Below, one piece after another: positions 8,585 to 21,399 of a stretch of DNA of 64,000 bases. Numbering within the stretch: position 1 is the stretch's first letter; every line of letters begins with the position of its first letter. Made by a program: the position numbers and the translations under genes. The notes beneath the pieces were generated by a model. The model searched no databases. It was given only the letters and a program-made list of their open reading frames with translations, and had not been told where the DNA came from. Source of the DNA: Rhynchopus euleeides (Eukaryota; Euglenozoa; Diplonemea; Diplonemida; Diplonemidae); assembly GCA_963210315.1 (NCBI GenBank), contig OY723275.1, forward strand, positions 1,860,001 to 1,924,000, in the 5' to 3' direction.

Positions 8585-10399
8585 ATGCGGGGGACAGCTG
8601 TGGTATTGGCGCTCTTGTGTGTGTCGGCAGACGCGGGGCTCTTCAGGAAGCTGCTGTCCCCGCCTGAGGGGCTGTACAGGGGGTGCTTCGATGAGCTGCG
8701 TCGCGTGCTGGCGGATCCGAGCTTCCCGAAGAGTGTGAACGAGAAGCTGCGCTTCGATGAGTTCACGCGTGGGCTTGCGCTGCAGAACCAGGACAACTAC
8801 GCACGCTGGCCGAACATGACATCGCTGTACGTTGTGCCGCCCAGCATTTCCAGCCCGCTGCCCTCCACCACGGTGGGTCTTGCGGAGGACATTGTGGTGC
8901 CGACGCTGGACGAGACGTGGCCTGCCGCATCGCAGGAGGAGGCGAACGAGAGCATCGCCTACTCCGAGTCGCTGCCGTTCCCGCACACGTCGTGGCACGT
9001 GGGCAGGTGGTACGACGGTGAGGACAAGAAGGCGTCGATCGATGCGCTGATCGGGACGGGCACGAACCCGCTGCGCACCCTTGTGCCGTGGGGTGAGGAG
9101 AAGTACACCGACCAGGGCTTTGCTGACTACGTGTTCAAGGGCATCGGTCAGCACCGTGTGGTGAAGGTGCGTGCGGGTGACGCTGACGCAAAGGGTGCGA
9201 CGTACGCAGTGTACCTCGGCTTCATGGAGCAGTTCGAGGTGCGTCCTGGGTTTGCGCGCCACGGTGCGAACGCCTACTTCAACGCGGAGGGGCAGCCGAC
9301 ACACATTGTGCGTCTGGGCAGGACGTACTACCCCTCGGTGCCTGGGTGGGAGAAGCACACGGAGCACGGCCTGTCGTGGCGCGAGTGCCGGGAGCTGGAC
9401 GGGTGGTACAAGTGCTTCTCGCTGTCGCGTGGGCTGCACCCCTGCGAGTGCAAGGTGCCCGCCAAGATCGGGTTCAAGTCTGCCAAGTTCGCCTTCCTGT
9501 CCACTCTGAACACCGTCATCACCTTCGTGGACCACCTGTACTGGGGGCACCTGACGGTGGCGAACAGCATCGTGTCGGGGAACGTGCAGGAGCTCGGGGT
9601 GCACCACCGCCTCCGTGCACTGATGCACCCGTTCACATTCCGCACGGCGGAGATCAACTGGCGTGCCGCCTTCTCGCTTGTCAACGAGTACGGGCTTGTG
9701 CACCGCTCTTCGTCCTTCTCTGCTGACGGCCTGAAGGAGCTGTTCAAGTTCGTGCAGACGGAGGAGGGTGGGCTGCAGTTCATGACCATCCCGGAGCGTT
9801 TCGCTGCACAGGGCTTCACCAGCGAGGACAAGGTGCAGCTGCCCCTGCACGAGGACGGTGCGGACTTCTACCAGATCGTGCGCAAGTACGTGCGTACCCA
9901 CCTGACGACGTACTACGACTACCCCACGAACGCGTGCGGGAAGGACGAGGGGATCAGTGCCTGGATGACACGTGCCAACTCCATCTCCCCTCGCAAGGAC
10001 CTGCCGACAGGCGAGGCACTGACGTGCGAGAAGCTGGAGGATGTGCTGTCCACCTTCGTGTTCACAGTGACTGGGTACCACGCACACGTTGGGCAGATCG
10101 CCGCAGAGGTCAACGACCCGTGCCACTCGCCGTGGGCATGGCGTGAGGGTGAGCTGTGCGGCCCCCCTCGCACCACCTTCACCATGCGCTTCGTGATGGA
10201 GGCAACCTCGCTGCCGCAGCCCAAGCTGCTGGATGACTACACGCACGTCCTGAGGAGGCCTGGTGACAAGGCCCGCTGGCTGGTGTTCCAGGAGGAACTC
10301 GCTGCCTTCGGCAAGGTTGTGGACAGCCGCAACGCCAACAGGACACGCCCCTTCCGCAGCTTCGACATGGACGTCGTCGAGGTCTCCATTGGCATCTGA
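8585..10399 (+). CDS. Secreted lipoxygenase-like protein, array copy 2
   Basis: 604 residues with the same signal peptide, HxxxxH pair, GYHAHVGQ motif and terminal isoleucine as copy 1. Leu at residue 19. This is the consensus protein: the translations of copies 2-5 agree throughout. Relative to copy 1 the nucleotide changes are confined to the first third of the gene and are almost all silent, so the protein is under constraint or the copies are very young. Confidence 0.72.
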   Translation: MRGTAVVLALLCVSADAGLFRKLLSPPEGLYRGCFDELRRVLADPSFPKSVNEKLRFDEFTRGLALQNQDNYARWPNMTSLYVVPPSISSPLPSTTVGLAEDIVVPTLDETWPAASQEEANESIAYSESLPFPHTSWHVGRWYDGEDKKASIDALIGTGTNPLRTLVPWGEEKYTDQGFADYVFKGIGQHRVVKVRAGDADAKGATYAVYLGFMEQFEVRPGFARHGANAYFNAEGQPTHIVRLGRTYYPSVPGWEKHTEHGLSWRECRELDGWYKCFSLSRGLHPCECKVPAKIGFKSAKFAFLSTLNTVITFVDHLYWGHLTVANSIVSGNVQELGVHHRLRALMHPFTFRTAEINWRAAFSLVNEYGLVHRSSSFSADGLKELFKFVQTEEGGLQFMTIPERFAAQGFTSEDKVQLPLHEDGADFYQIVRKYVRTHLTTYYDYPTNACGKDEGISAWMTRANSISPRKDLPTGEALTCEKLEDVLSTFVFTVTGYHAHVGQIAAEVNDPCHSPWAWREGELCGPPRTTFTMRFVMEATSLPQPKLLDDYTHVLRRPGDKARWLVFQEELAAFGKVVDSRNANRTRPFRSFDMDVVEVSIGI

Positions 10400-11020
10400 G
10401 GACAACCGCTGCATGAACCTCCGACCCGTGCCGATACATGTGTGCCCCCCTTTCCTTTCCCGTTGACCCCACACGATCCTTTCTCCGTGCGATACCTGTT
10501 GACGCCGTGCCACCAACCCGAAGCTCTTTTGCGGCTGTTGAATCAGCCCATCCTTATCAGTCCTGATCTCGCACCCATTTTGTTCCCTGTTGACAACCAA
10601 GAGGCATTCGCCGTACCTCCGAATTTCTGAGCAAGAGTGTCCACGTGGTGTTCGTCCTGGTCATGCTACAACATGTTATCAAGAAGTGAGCTTTTGTGCC
10701 AGTGCCACGTCGACCCTGTCCCTCACCCTTCCTTCCCCATCGCGAGGAACCCCATCCCGATTGGGGCTCTCATGCGCTGAGATGGAAGGACTCTTGGTCA
10801 TGATTTCGGCATCTCACTCGTTCTCAGAACTAGCGACAAACGGAGGGCACGGTCAACATGAAAACGGCCAATTTCACCGGCCCCCTCCTCCCACACATTC
10901 CTCCCGTCCCCCTCCCCCAAGGTTGTCTTTTTTGTTCAAAAGAATCAACCCCCCCTCGTCCCGTCTGGTGGTTTACCAAATGAGAGGGGAAGGGGGGGAT
11001 CTGCTCATCAGTCCTGCGAA

Positions 11021-11169
11021 GGAAAGTGTCACTTCAACTCTGCCGCTCTTTCTCTACTGTTGATACTTCGTTTGATGCGTTGACGCTTCCACACACACTT
11101 ACAAACCCACTTGCCTGATGAAGGGGGTGGTGTGTAGAGCACGTTTGGCAGAGCTGAATGACACTTTCC
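11021..11169 (+). mobile_element. 149-bp inverted-repeat element, spacer 2
   Basis: Copy of the element at 4440-4588 at the orthologous place in this unit. It was multiplied with the array rather than inserted independently. Confidence 0.7.
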
Positions 11170-12201
11170 GCGCGAAAGTCGTGTGCGTAAAAAAAAATCT
11201 CCAAAACAAAACCCAGTGGTTGTCTTTTTTATCCTGCGAGTGGCTCTGCCACTAAACAAACAAAACACCAACAAATTCCTCGAATCCACGTGTGTGTGGG
11301 GGTTGGGGTTGGGGATACGCCCTCTTCTTTCACAGACTGTGTTGCCGTGGGCACACCGCTCTTTCACCACCTTCCTCTTCCCACTGCTTTTTCACCATCT
11401 CTGGACAGATATTGTCGAAAGGCAAGCCGGCGCACTCTCATGTAGCTCCTGGATTCACCCCAGGGTATGTGAGGCTCATTCGTTTTTTTTTGGATCTCTC
11501 AGGCTTTTTGAAGCGAAGATTCGGCACCGATGGGCACAGTGCGTTGTTGTGGGCGAACTTACCTGTCCTGTAGATTGCACTCTCAGGAGTGCAAGATGAA
11601 ACAGGACAGCCACCACACCACCAGTCTTGACGCCCACAAAATGGTGGATTTTCCAGCGTCAATTCTGTCTCACAGGGTTAGCCACTTCGACCACACGGGT
11701 CGTTGTGCAGAACTTCTCTTTTCGACGCGACGGTATGTATGTCACGCTTGCAGTTGGCTCTGGCGCTGGTTGCGGGTCTGTCGAGGAGCAGCAGCGGGGT
11801 CAAACCCGTCTGCTGTTTTCTGTCATTCCTGTGGTCTGTCGTACGACTTCGGCTTGCGAAAGACTTTTAAACGTTTATAGCCTCTGGTCACGGCCCCCTT
11901 TCAACTTTGACCGTGGGTGGGTTTCTGAATTTTCTGGAAAGCACCATGGATTCGAGGGACTGCGTGATTCGGACTTGCAGAACGGAAGGGCTACTGGGAA
12001 GGAACTGTACACTTTCTTGAGGCACGATCATTGGTGACCTAGGACGGAGGCATGCACGCCTGTTGACTGGTGAAAAGGGGACACCCCAAGCAAGGCATAC
12101 AAAGCGGAAGGCAGACTTTGTTGCTCCGGCACCACTGTTTCTATTCCCGCCTGGGCTCTGTTTACCCCACCGTCAACAACGCGGCGCCGTTAAAGGGGGA
12201 G

Positions 12202-12450
12202 GGCCTGTGTGTACTGGATAGTTTAAGTGGCATTTACGATAATACCACTTTTTCAGTACCACTTTTTTGGCCTGTGCCCCTGTGGCCTGGCCAAGGCCCT
12301 GACCCCCCCTGAGCCCTGGCTTGGGGGGGTCCCTGTGTGGACTGGATAGTTTAGGTGGCATTTACGATAATGCCACTTTTTCAGTACCACATTTTTCTTA
12401 CGATAATACCACTTTTTCAGTACCACTTTTTTGGCCTGTGCCTGAGGGCC
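12202..12450. repeat. GATAATACCAC minisatellite, short form (249 bp)
   Basis: The middle block seen in unit 1 is absent. The junction runs GGGGGGGTCCCTGTG directly into TGGACTGGATAG, consistent with deletion between direct repeats. Confidence 0.85.
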
Positions 12451-13339
12451 AGGCCAAGGGGTGTGTGGGAGGGTTATCTGTGTGCAAGCGGCACCGTCTG
12501 GAGAAGGTGTGTCACCCCACCCCACCCCTCCTCCCCTACTCCGAAGGATCCGGAACTCCCTCTCGTCAAAATTTGGTTATTTTTTTACCCCCCTGGATCT
12601 CGAGCCAATGTCGTCAGCCTTGCCACAGACCCCATGGAAAGGGCGACGAGGGTGATGAACGTGAAAGTGAACATGTTGGTGTTTGGGCGTTGGTGTTACC
12701 ACCGCAGGTGTGGCGGGTGGGGGACGAGGTCTGACCTCGTGCCCAGCAACCAAGCCGACAGCAATGGTTTCCTTTCCCTCCACCCTCACGCCCTCGCAAA
12801 AACATGGGGAGCCCGTTGTGTTGGCTGACACACACAAGCATTTTCTCGCGGATCACCCCTCCATCCCCTCCCCTCCCCACCCCCCTCTCTCTCTCTCTCT
12901 CCATCGCTCTCCGAGATGCAAACTCGCGAGGAGAAATCCTCCCAACCGCCAACCATCCCCTCCACATCAGTAAGGATTCGAGGGGATAGGCAGGTGGGGC
13001 AGAGGGGGTGGCGGAGGGAGGGAAGACAGTTCTGCAACCACCCCGTATGGTGCCCCCCCCCCGTCTGAAACTCCGTATCGGAACAAACTTTCGACCAACT
13101 CCGCCAGGAAAGATGAACGACAACAAATTGGAGTTTTCAGGGGGGGCTCATGCGGACAGATTTTTTCTTCTTTTGCTGTTCGGTCTTTTTTGCCATTTTT
13201 TTATTTCAATTTTTTTGGCTGGGCTTTTTCTGTCAAGCAAATAAAGTCACCAGCGGACAGGCTGTATCCCATCTGCCTTGGGGTTCGTCACATCTTGCCG
13301 ATGTCTCGATGGACGACGCTCAACATGGTCTTTGATAAT

Positions 13340-14055
13340 ACCGTCACTCAAGTAATGTTGGTGGGGTAATAACCCACCAACTTCTTCCAGAACCCCCAAA
13401 TCCACCAAATTAGTACCCCACCAACATATTTACCCCACCAACAAATCTACCCCACCAATTTATTACCCCAATGCGCATCGCTGACTACCGTTTTCGTGGC
13501 GAACGCCTAAGGGGCCCGGCTGATGGCTAAGTTTTCCAGAAAATGCATACGGCGTACGCGTGGGCGTGCGGCGCCTGCATACGGCAGTCTATGTAGTACA
13601 AGAGACGGCCATGTCCGCACACCAAATCGGTCGTCAACCTCAGCAGCCTTCGAGCCTTCGAGTAGGTAATCGTACCTTTTGCACTTGTGCGCGAAGGAAC
13701 CGTCTGTGAAAGGCAAGAGCAAAGGCCAGGGCTCAGCCTACTGGGTGGCCTACTGTGTGCTGAGAGACCTGGAATACCAGCCGTACGCAATTTCTGCGTA
13801 CGCGTACGCAGCGCGGTTTCAGAAAGTGCGGACGGCGTACGCACATGCGTACGCGCAGTCGGGGTGGGTGGGCAGGGGGCTCCAAATCCCAGGTGCCAGA
13901 AAAAATTGCCAAGTACAACGCGCCCTGGGGTAATAATGTTGGTGGGGTAATAACCCACCAACTTTTTTCAGAGCCCCAAATCCACCAAATTAGTACCCCA
14001 CCAACATATTTACCCCACCAATATTTTACCCCACCAACATAACTTGAGTGACGGT
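13340..14055 (+). mobile_element. 716-bp form of the 0.7-kb MITE, spacer 2
   Basis: Same ends as the element at 6957-7655. It is 17 bp longer because one ATATTTACCCCACCAAC step is present near 13425-13441 in the left subterminal repeats. Confidence 0.8.
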
Positions 14056-14424
14056 AATCCAAAAGAAATTGTTGGCATGAGGGCGCATAGGAATGTGCAT
14101 CTTCTGTACAAACTATGTCATCCGCAGAGACAACCTCAAGCTGGTTGCAGAATTGGGAGGGGGGGGGGGGGTGGGGGAAACCCGTCTATACCCTTCCCGC
14201 ATGAAGCCCCAGATGCTGTCAGAGTATCTCATCATCCCCAACCTCCTGATTGTCGCCTTCGTATTTCGTTGTGTCTGCTCCCCCTTGCCCGGGTGGCACC
14301 TGCTGCCGGTGGTTTTGTTGGGGTGCTACGGGACTCCGAGATATGGATATACGGCATATATGACAGCGACGCCTCAAAACAAAGCCTGCAGAACGAAGGG
14401 CAAGCAAAAAAAATAGCACACACA

Positions 14425-14533
14425 GGGGGCCCTCGCTACGAGTCACTGTGAGTCACGAGTCGTCAGTTTTCAGCCAAACATGGCTGACTTCTCACTTTTT
14501 CTCACTCAGTCACACTTGGTAGCGAGGGCCCCC
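14425..14533 (+). mobile_element. 109-bp fold-back element, spacer 2
   Basis: Same inverted ends and central stem as at 8026-8134, same flanking ACACA. Confidence 0.7.
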
Positions 14534-14983
14534 ACACATACAAGAAAGAACGAAAACAGCACGACTGGTGTGCTTCCGGGCAATGCCTGGGAAGTCCAGC
14601 ACAGGCGGATTGGGATCGTCCCCTTGAGGTGGCTGAAGGATAACCCACGTTTCTGGCACGGGGGGGGGGGGGGTGGCTGGTTTATCGCCGGCTGGCCTGC
14701 CGTCGAGGAAGGGTGCTTCCTGTTCAAGAGGAGTGACGAATATGATCTATCCCGGGCGTGTTCATTCCAGCGGCAATCATTATGTGCGACGCCGCCGGGG
14801 TCAAGAAATCGTTGGATGCCGGCCCCGTGACCCCCCTGTTTCGATGGCACGTTGTTGGCTTGGTGGTTCCGATGCAAGTGTGTCTCCGAGGTGGGCAGTG
14901 CAGTGGGGAGGGGAGGGTGCAGGTTGACCACTCCACCACACTCACACACCACCAGACTTACGGTATATTAGCCAGGCAACAAG

Positions 14984-16798
14984 ATGCGGGGGACAGCTGT
15001 GGTATTGGCGCTCTTGTGTGTGTCGGCAGACGCGGGGCTCTTCAGGAAGCTGCTGTCCCCGCCTGAGGGGCTGTACAGGGGGTGCTTCGATGAGCTGCGT
15101 CGCGTGCTGGCGGATCCGAGCTTCCCGAAGAGTGTGAACGAGAAGCTGCGCTTCGATGAGTTCACGCGTGGGCTTGCGCTGCAGAACCAGGACAACTACG
15201 CACGCTGGCCGAACATGACATCGCTGTACGTTGTGCCGCCCAGCATTTCCAGCCCGCTGCCCTCCACCACGGTGGGTCTTGCGGAGGACATTGTGGTGCC
15301 GACGCTGGACGAGACGTGGCCTGCCGCATCGCAGGAGGAGGCGAACGAGAGCATCGCCTACTCCGAGTCGCTGCCGTTCCCGCACACGTCGTGGCACGTG
15401 GGCAGGTGGTACGACGGTGAGGACAAGAAGGCGTCGATCGATGCGCTGATCGGGACGGGCACGAACCCGCTGCGCACCCTTGTGCCGTGGGGTGAGGAGA
15501 AGTACACCGACCAGGGCTTTGCTGACTACGTGTTCAAGGGCATCGGTCAGCACCGTGTGGTGAAGGTGCGTGCGGGTGACGCTGACGCAAAGGGTGCGAC
15601 GTACGCAGTGTACCTCGGCTTCATGGAGCAGTTCGAGGTGCGTCCTGGGTTTGCGCGCCACGGTGCGAACGCCTACTTCAACGCGGAGGGGCAGCCGACA
15701 CACATTGTGCGTCTGGGCAGGACGTACTACCCCTCGGTGCCTGGGTGGGAGAAGCACACGGAGCACGGCCTGTCGTGGCGCGAGTGCCGGGAGCTGGACG
15801 GGTGGTACAAGTGCTTCTCGCTGTCGCGTGGGCTGCACCCCTGCGAGTGCAAGGTGCCCGCCAAGATCGGGTTCAAGTCTGCCAAGTTCGCCTTCCTGTC
15901 CACTCTGAACACCGTCATCACCTTCGTGGACCACCTGTACTGGGGGCACCTGACGGTGGCGAACAGCATCGTGTCGGGGAACGTGCAGGAGCTCGGGGTG
16001 CACCACCGCCTCCGTGCACTGATGCACCCGTTCACATTCCGCACGGCGGAGATCAACTGGCGTGCCGCCTTCTCGCTTGTCAACGAGTACGGGCTTGTGC
16101 ACCGCTCTTCGTCCTTCTCTGCTGACGGCCTGAAGGAGCTGTTCAAGTTCGTGCAGACGGAGGAGGGTGGGCTGCAGTTCATGACCATCCCGGAGCGTTT
16201 CGCTGCACAGGGCTTCACCAGCGAGGACAAGGTGCAGCTGCCCCTGCACGAGGACGGTGCGGACTTCTACCAGATCGTGCGCAAGTACGTGCGTACCCAC
16301 CTGACGACGTACTACGACTACCCCACGAACGCGTGCGGGAAGGACGAGGGGATCAGTGCCTGGATGACACGTGCCAACTCCATCTCCCCTCGCAAGGACC
16401 TGCCGACAGGCGAGGCACTGACGTGCGAGAAGCTGGAGGATGTGCTGTCCACCTTCGTGTTCACAGTGACTGGGTACCACGCACACGTTGGGCAGATCGC
16501 CGCAGAGGTCAACGACCCGTGCCACTCGCCGTGGGCATGGCGTGAGGGTGAGCTGTGCGGCCCCCCTCGCACCACCTTCACCATGCGCTTCGTGATGGAG
16601 GCAACCTCGCTGCCGCAGCCCAAGCTGCTGGATGACTACACGCACGTCCTGAGGAGGCCTGGTGACAAGGCCCGCTGGCTGGTGTTCCAGGAGGAACTCG
16701 CTGCCTTCGGCAAGGTTGTGGACAGCCGCAACGCCAACAGGACACGCCCCTTCCGCAGCTTCGACATGGACGTCGTCGAGGTCTCCATTGGCATCTGA
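14984..16798 (+). CDS. Secreted lipoxygenase-like protein, array copy 3
   Basis: 604 residues, translation identical to copy 2. No frameshift or stop. It starts from the same leader block and is followed by the same 3' flank, so it should be expressed like its neighbours. Confidence 0.72.
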   Translation: MRGTAVVLALLCVSADAGLFRKLLSPPEGLYRGCFDELRRVLADPSFPKSVNEKLRFDEFTRGLALQNQDNYARWPNMTSLYVVPPSISSPLPSTTVGLAEDIVVPTLDETWPAASQEEANESIAYSESLPFPHTSWHVGRWYDGEDKKASIDALIGTGTNPLRTLVPWGEEKYTDQGFADYVFKGIGQHRVVKVRAGDADAKGATYAVYLGFMEQFEVRPGFARHGANAYFNAEGQPTHIVRLGRTYYPSVPGWEKHTEHGLSWRECRELDGWYKCFSLSRGLHPCECKVPAKIGFKSAKFAFLSTLNTVITFVDHLYWGHLTVANSIVSGNVQELGVHHRLRALMHPFTFRTAEINWRAAFSLVNEYGLVHRSSSFSADGLKELFKFVQTEEGGLQFMTIPERFAAQGFTSEDKVQLPLHEDGADFYQIVRKYVRTHLTTYYDYPTNACGKDEGISAWMTRANSISPRKDLPTGEALTCEKLEDVLSTFVFTVTGYHAHVGQIAAEVNDPCHSPWAWREGELCGPPRTTFTMRFVMEATSLPQPKLLDDYTHVLRRPGDKARWLVFQEELAAFGKVVDSRNANRTRPFRSFDMDVVEVSIGI

Positions 16799-17419
16799 GG
16801 ACAACCGCTGCATGAACCTCCGACCCGTGCCGATACATGTGTGCCCCCCTTTCCTTTCCCGTTGACCCCACACGATCCTTTCTCCGTGCGATACCTGTTG
16901 ACGCCGTGCCACCAACCCGAAGCTCTTTTGCGGCTGTTGAATCAGCCCATCCTTATCAGTCCTGATCTCGCACCCATTTTGTTCCCTGTTGACAACCAAG
17001 AGGCATTCGCCGTACCTCCGAATTTCTGAGCAAGAGTGTCCACGTGGTGTTCGTCCTGGTCATGCTACAACATGTTATCAAGAAGTGAGCTTTTGTGCCA
17101 GTGCCACGTCGACCCTGTCCCTCACCCTTCCTTCCCCATCGCGAGGAACCCCATCCCGATTGGGGCTCTCATGCGCTGAGATGGAAGGACTCTTGGTCAT
17201 GATTTCGGCATCTCACTCGTTCTCAGAACTAGCGACAAACGGAGGGCACGGTCAACATGAAAACGGCCAATTTCACCGGCCCCCTCCTCCCACACATTCC
17301 TCCCGTCCCCCTCCCCCAAGGTTGTCTTTTTTGTTCAAAAGAATCAACCCCCCCTCGTCCCGTCTGGTGGTTTACCAAATGAGAGGGGAAGGGGGGGATC
17401 TGCTCATCAGTCCTGCGAA

Positions 17420-17568
17420 GGAAAGTGTCACTTCAACTCTGCCGCTCTTTCTCTACTGTTGATACTTCGTTTGATGCGTTGACGCTTCCACACACACTTA
17501 CAAACCCACTTGCCTGATGAAGGGGGTGGTGTGTAGAGCACGTTTGGCAGAGCTGAATGACACTTTCC
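17420..17568 (+). mobile_element. 149-bp inverted-repeat element, spacer 3
   Basis: Orthologous copy of the element at 4440-4588, with intact ends. Confidence 0.7.
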
Positions 17569-18600
17569 GCGCGAAAGTCGTGTGCGTAAAAAAAAATCTC
17601 CAAAACAAAACCCAGTGGTTGTCTTTTTTATCCTGCGAGTGGCTCTGCCACTAAACAAACAAAACACCAACAAATTCCTCGAATCCACGTGTGTGTGGGG
17701 GTTGGGGTTGGGGATACGCCCTCTTCTTTCACAGACTGTGTTGCCGTGGGCACACCGCTCTTTCACCACCTTCCTCTTCCCACTGCTTTTTCACCATCTC
17801 TGGACAGATATTGTCGAAAGGCAAGCCGGCGCACTCTCATGTAGCTCCTGGATTCACCCCAGGGTATGTGAGGCTCATTCGTTTTTTTTTGGATCTCTCA
17901 GGCTTTTTGAAGCGAAGATTCGGCACCGATGGGCACAGTGCGTTGTTGTGGGCGAACTTACCTGTCCTGTAGATTGCACTCTCAGGAGTGCAAGATGAAA
18001 CAGGACAGCCACCACACCACCAGTCTTGACGCCCACAAAATGGTGGATTTTCCAGCGTCAATTCTGTCTCACAGGGTTAGCCACTTCGACCACACGGGTC
18101 GTTGTGCAGAACTTCTCTTTTCGACGCGACGGTATGTATGTCACGCTTGCAGTTGGCTCTGGCGCTGGTTGCGGGTCTGTCGAGGAGCAGCAGCGGGGTC
18201 AAACCCGTCTGCTGTTTTCTGTCATTCCTGTGGTCTGTCGTACGACTTCGGCTTGCGAAAGACTTTTAAACGTTTATAGCCTCTGGTCACGGCCCCCTTT
18301 CAACTTTGACCGTGGGTGGGTTTCTGAATTTTCTGGAAAGCACCATGGATTCGAGGGACTGCGTGATTCGGACTTGCAGAACGGAAGGGCTACTGGGAAG
18401 GAACTGTACACTTTCTTGAGGCACGATCATTGGTGACCTAGGACGGAGGCATGCACGCCTGTTGACTGGTGAAAAGGGGACACCCCAAGCAAGGCATACA
18501 AAGCGGAAGGCAGACTTTGTTGCTCCGGCACCACTGTTTCTATTCCCGCCTGGGCTCTGTTTACCCCACCGTCAACAACGCGGCGCCGTTAAAGGGGGAG

Positions 18601-18883
18601 GGCCTGTGTGTACTGGATAGTTTAAGTGGCATTTACGATAATACCACTTTTTCAGTACCACTTTTTTGGCCTGTGCCCCTGTGGCCTGGCCAAGGCCCTG
18701 ACCCCCCCTGAGCCCTGGCTTGGGGGGGTCCCTGTGGACCCCCTGGCCTCCGGCTGGGGGGGGGCCTGTGTGGACTGGATAGTTTAGGTGGCATTTACGA
18801 TAATGCCACTTTTTCAGTACCACATTTTTCTTACGATAATACCACTTTTTCAGTACCACTTTTTTGGCCTGTGCCTGAGGGCC
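18601..18883. repeat. GATAATACCAC minisatellite, middle form (283 bp)
   Basis: The first module is followed directly by the CCCCCTGGCCTCCGG module and one hairpin block. It is a different deletion product from the 249-bp form. Confidence 0.85.
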
Positions 18884-19772
18884 AGGCCAAGGGGTGTGTG
18901 GGAGGGTTATCTGTGTGCAAGCGGCACCGTCTGGAGAAGGTGTGTCACCCCACCCCACCCCTCCTCCCCTACTCCGAAGGATCCGGAACTCCCTCTCGTC
19001 AAAATTTGGTTATTTTTTTACCCCCCTGGATCTCGAGCCAATGTCGTCAGCCTTGCCACAGACCCCATGGAAAGGGCGACGAGGGTGATGAACGTGAAAG
19101 TGAACATGTTGGTGTTTGGGCGTTGGTGTTACCACCGCAGGTGTGGCGGGTGGGGGACGAGGTCTGACCTCGTGCCCAGCAACCAAGCCGACAGCAATGG
19201 TTTCCTTTCCCTCCACCCTCACGCCCTCGCAAAAACATGGGGAGCCCGTTGTGTTGGCTGACACACACAAGCATTTTCTCGCGGATCACCCCTCCATCCC
19301 CTCCCCTCCCCACCCCCCTCTCTCTCTCTCTCTCCATCGCTCTCCGAGATGCAAACTCGCGAGGAGAAATCCTCCCAACCGCCAACCATCCCCTCCACAT
19401 CAGTAAGGATTCGAGGGGATAGGCAGGTGGGGCAGAGGGGGTGGCGGAGGGAGGGAAGACAGTTCTGCAACCACCCCGTATGGTGCCCCCCCCCCGTCTG
19501 AAACTCCGTATCGGAACAAACTTTCGACCAACTCCGCCAGGAAAGATGAACGACAACAAATTGGAGTTTTCAGGGGGGGCTCATGCGGACAGATTTTTTC
19601 TTCTTTTGCTGTTCGGTCTTTTTTGCCATTTTTTTATTTCAATTTTTTTGGCTGGGCTTTTTCTGTCAAGCAAATAAAGTCACCAGCGGACAGGCTGTAT
19701 CCCATCTGCCTTGGGGTTCGTCACATCTTGCCGATGTCTCGATGGACGACGCTCAACATGGTCTTTGATAAT

Positions 19773-20471
19773 ACCGTCACTCAAGTAATGTTGGTGGGGT
19801 AATAACCCACCAACTTCTTCCAGAACCCCCAAATCCACCAAATTAGTACCCCACCAACAAATCTACCCCACCAATTTATTACCCCAATGCGCATCGCTGA
19901 CTACCGTTTTCGTGGCGAACGCCTAAGGGGCCCGGCTGATGGCTAAGTTTTCCAGAAAATGCATACGGCGTACGCGTGGGCGTGCGGCGCCTGCATACGG
20001 CAGTCTATGTAGTACAAGAGACGGCCATGTCCGCACACCAAATCGGTCGTCAACCTCAGCAGCCTTCGAGCCTTCGAGTAGGTAATCGTACCTTTTGCAC
20101 TTGTGCGCGAAGGAACCGTCTGTGAAAGGCAAGAGCAAAGGCCAGGGCTCAGCCTACTGGGTGGCCTACTGTGTGCTGAGAGACCTGGAATACCAGCCGT
20201 ACGCAATTTCTGCGTACGCGTACGCAGCGCGGTTTCAGAAAGTGCGGACGGCGTACGCACATGCGTACGCGCAGTCGGGGTGGGTGGGCAGGGGGCTCCA
20301 AATCCCAGGTGCCAGAAAAAATTGCCAAGTACAACGCGCCCTGGGGTAATAATGTTGGTGGGGTAATAACCCACCAACTTTTTTCAGAGCCCCAAATCCA
20401 CCAAATTAGTACCCCACCAACATATTTACCCCACCAATATTTTACCCCACCAACATAACTTGAGTGACGGT
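19773..20471 (+). mobile_element. 699-bp MITE, spacer 3
   Basis: Same length and ends as at 6957-7655, lacking the 17-bp step of the 716-bp form. Confidence 0.8.
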
Positions 20472-20840
20472 AATCCAAAAGAAATTGTTGGCATGAGGGC
20501 GCATAGGAATGTGCATCTTCTGTACAAACTATGTCATCCGCAGAGACAACCTCAAGCTGGTTGCAGAATTGGGAGGGGGGGGGGGGGTGGGGGAAACCCG
20601 TCTATACCCTTCCCGCATGAAGCCCCAGATGCTGTCAGAGTATCTCATCATCCCCAACCTCCTGATTGTCGCCTTCGTATTTCGTTGTGTCTGCTCCCCC
20701 TTGCCCGGGTGGCACCTGCTGCCGGTGGTTTTGTTGGGGTGCTACGGGACTCCGAGATATGGATATACGGCATATATGACAGCGACGCCTCAAAACAAAG
20801 CCTGCAGAACGAAGGGCAAGCAAAAAAAATAGCACACACA

Positions 20841-20949
20841 GGGGGCCCTCGCTACGAGTCACTGTGAGTCACGAGTCGTCAGTTTTCAGCCAAACATGGC
20901 TGACTTCTCACTTTTTCTCACTCAGTCACACTTGGTAGCGAGGGCCCCC
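20841..20949 (+). mobile_element. 109-bp fold-back element, spacer 3
   Basis: Same perfect 15-bp inverted ends as the other spacers. Confidence 0.7.
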
Positions 20950-21399
20950 ACACATACAAGAAAGAACGAAAACAGCACGACTGGTGTGCTTCCGGGCAAT
21001 GCCTGGGAAGTCCAGCACAGGCGGATTGGGATCGTCCCCTTGAGGTGGCTGAAGGATAACCCACGTTTCTGGCACGGGGGGGGGGGGGGTGGCTGGTTTA
21101 TCGCCGGCTGGCCTGCCGTCGAGGAAGGGTGCTTCCTGTTCAAGAGGAGTGACGAATATGATCTATCCCGGGCGTGTTCATTCCAGCGGCAATCATTATG
21201 TGCGACGCCGCCGGGGTCAAGAAATCGTTGGATGCCGGCCCCGTGACCCCCCTGTTTCGATGGCACGTTGTTGGCTTGGTGGTTCCGATGCAAGTGTGTC
21301 TCCGAGGTGGGCAGTGCAGTGGGGAGGGGAGGGTGCAGGTTGACCACTCCACCACACTCACACACCACCAGACTTACGGTATATTAGCCAGGCAACAAG

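Larger units (their letters stand above)
10400..14983. other. Array spacer 2 (4584 bp)
   Basis: Same order of elements as spacer 1, but with the short minisatellite (12202-12450) and the longer 716-bp MITE (13340-14055). This length combination recurs only in spacer 5. No gene recognised. Confidence 0.75.
16799..21399. other. Array spacer 3 (4601 bp)
   Basis: Carries the middle-length minisatellite (18601-18883) with the 699-bp MITE (19773-20471), the same combination as spacer 4. Otherwise as spacer 1. No gene recognised. Confidence 0.75.

Noticed and set aside
8543..10600. 685-residue reverse-strand open frame antisense to each lipoxygenase-like gene
   Set aside because: It mirrors a GC-rich, codon-biased + gene. 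Composition (Val, Arg, His, Leu-rich) is that of a shadow frame, and the sense frame has a signal peptide and family motifs. It is also shortened opposite copy 6.
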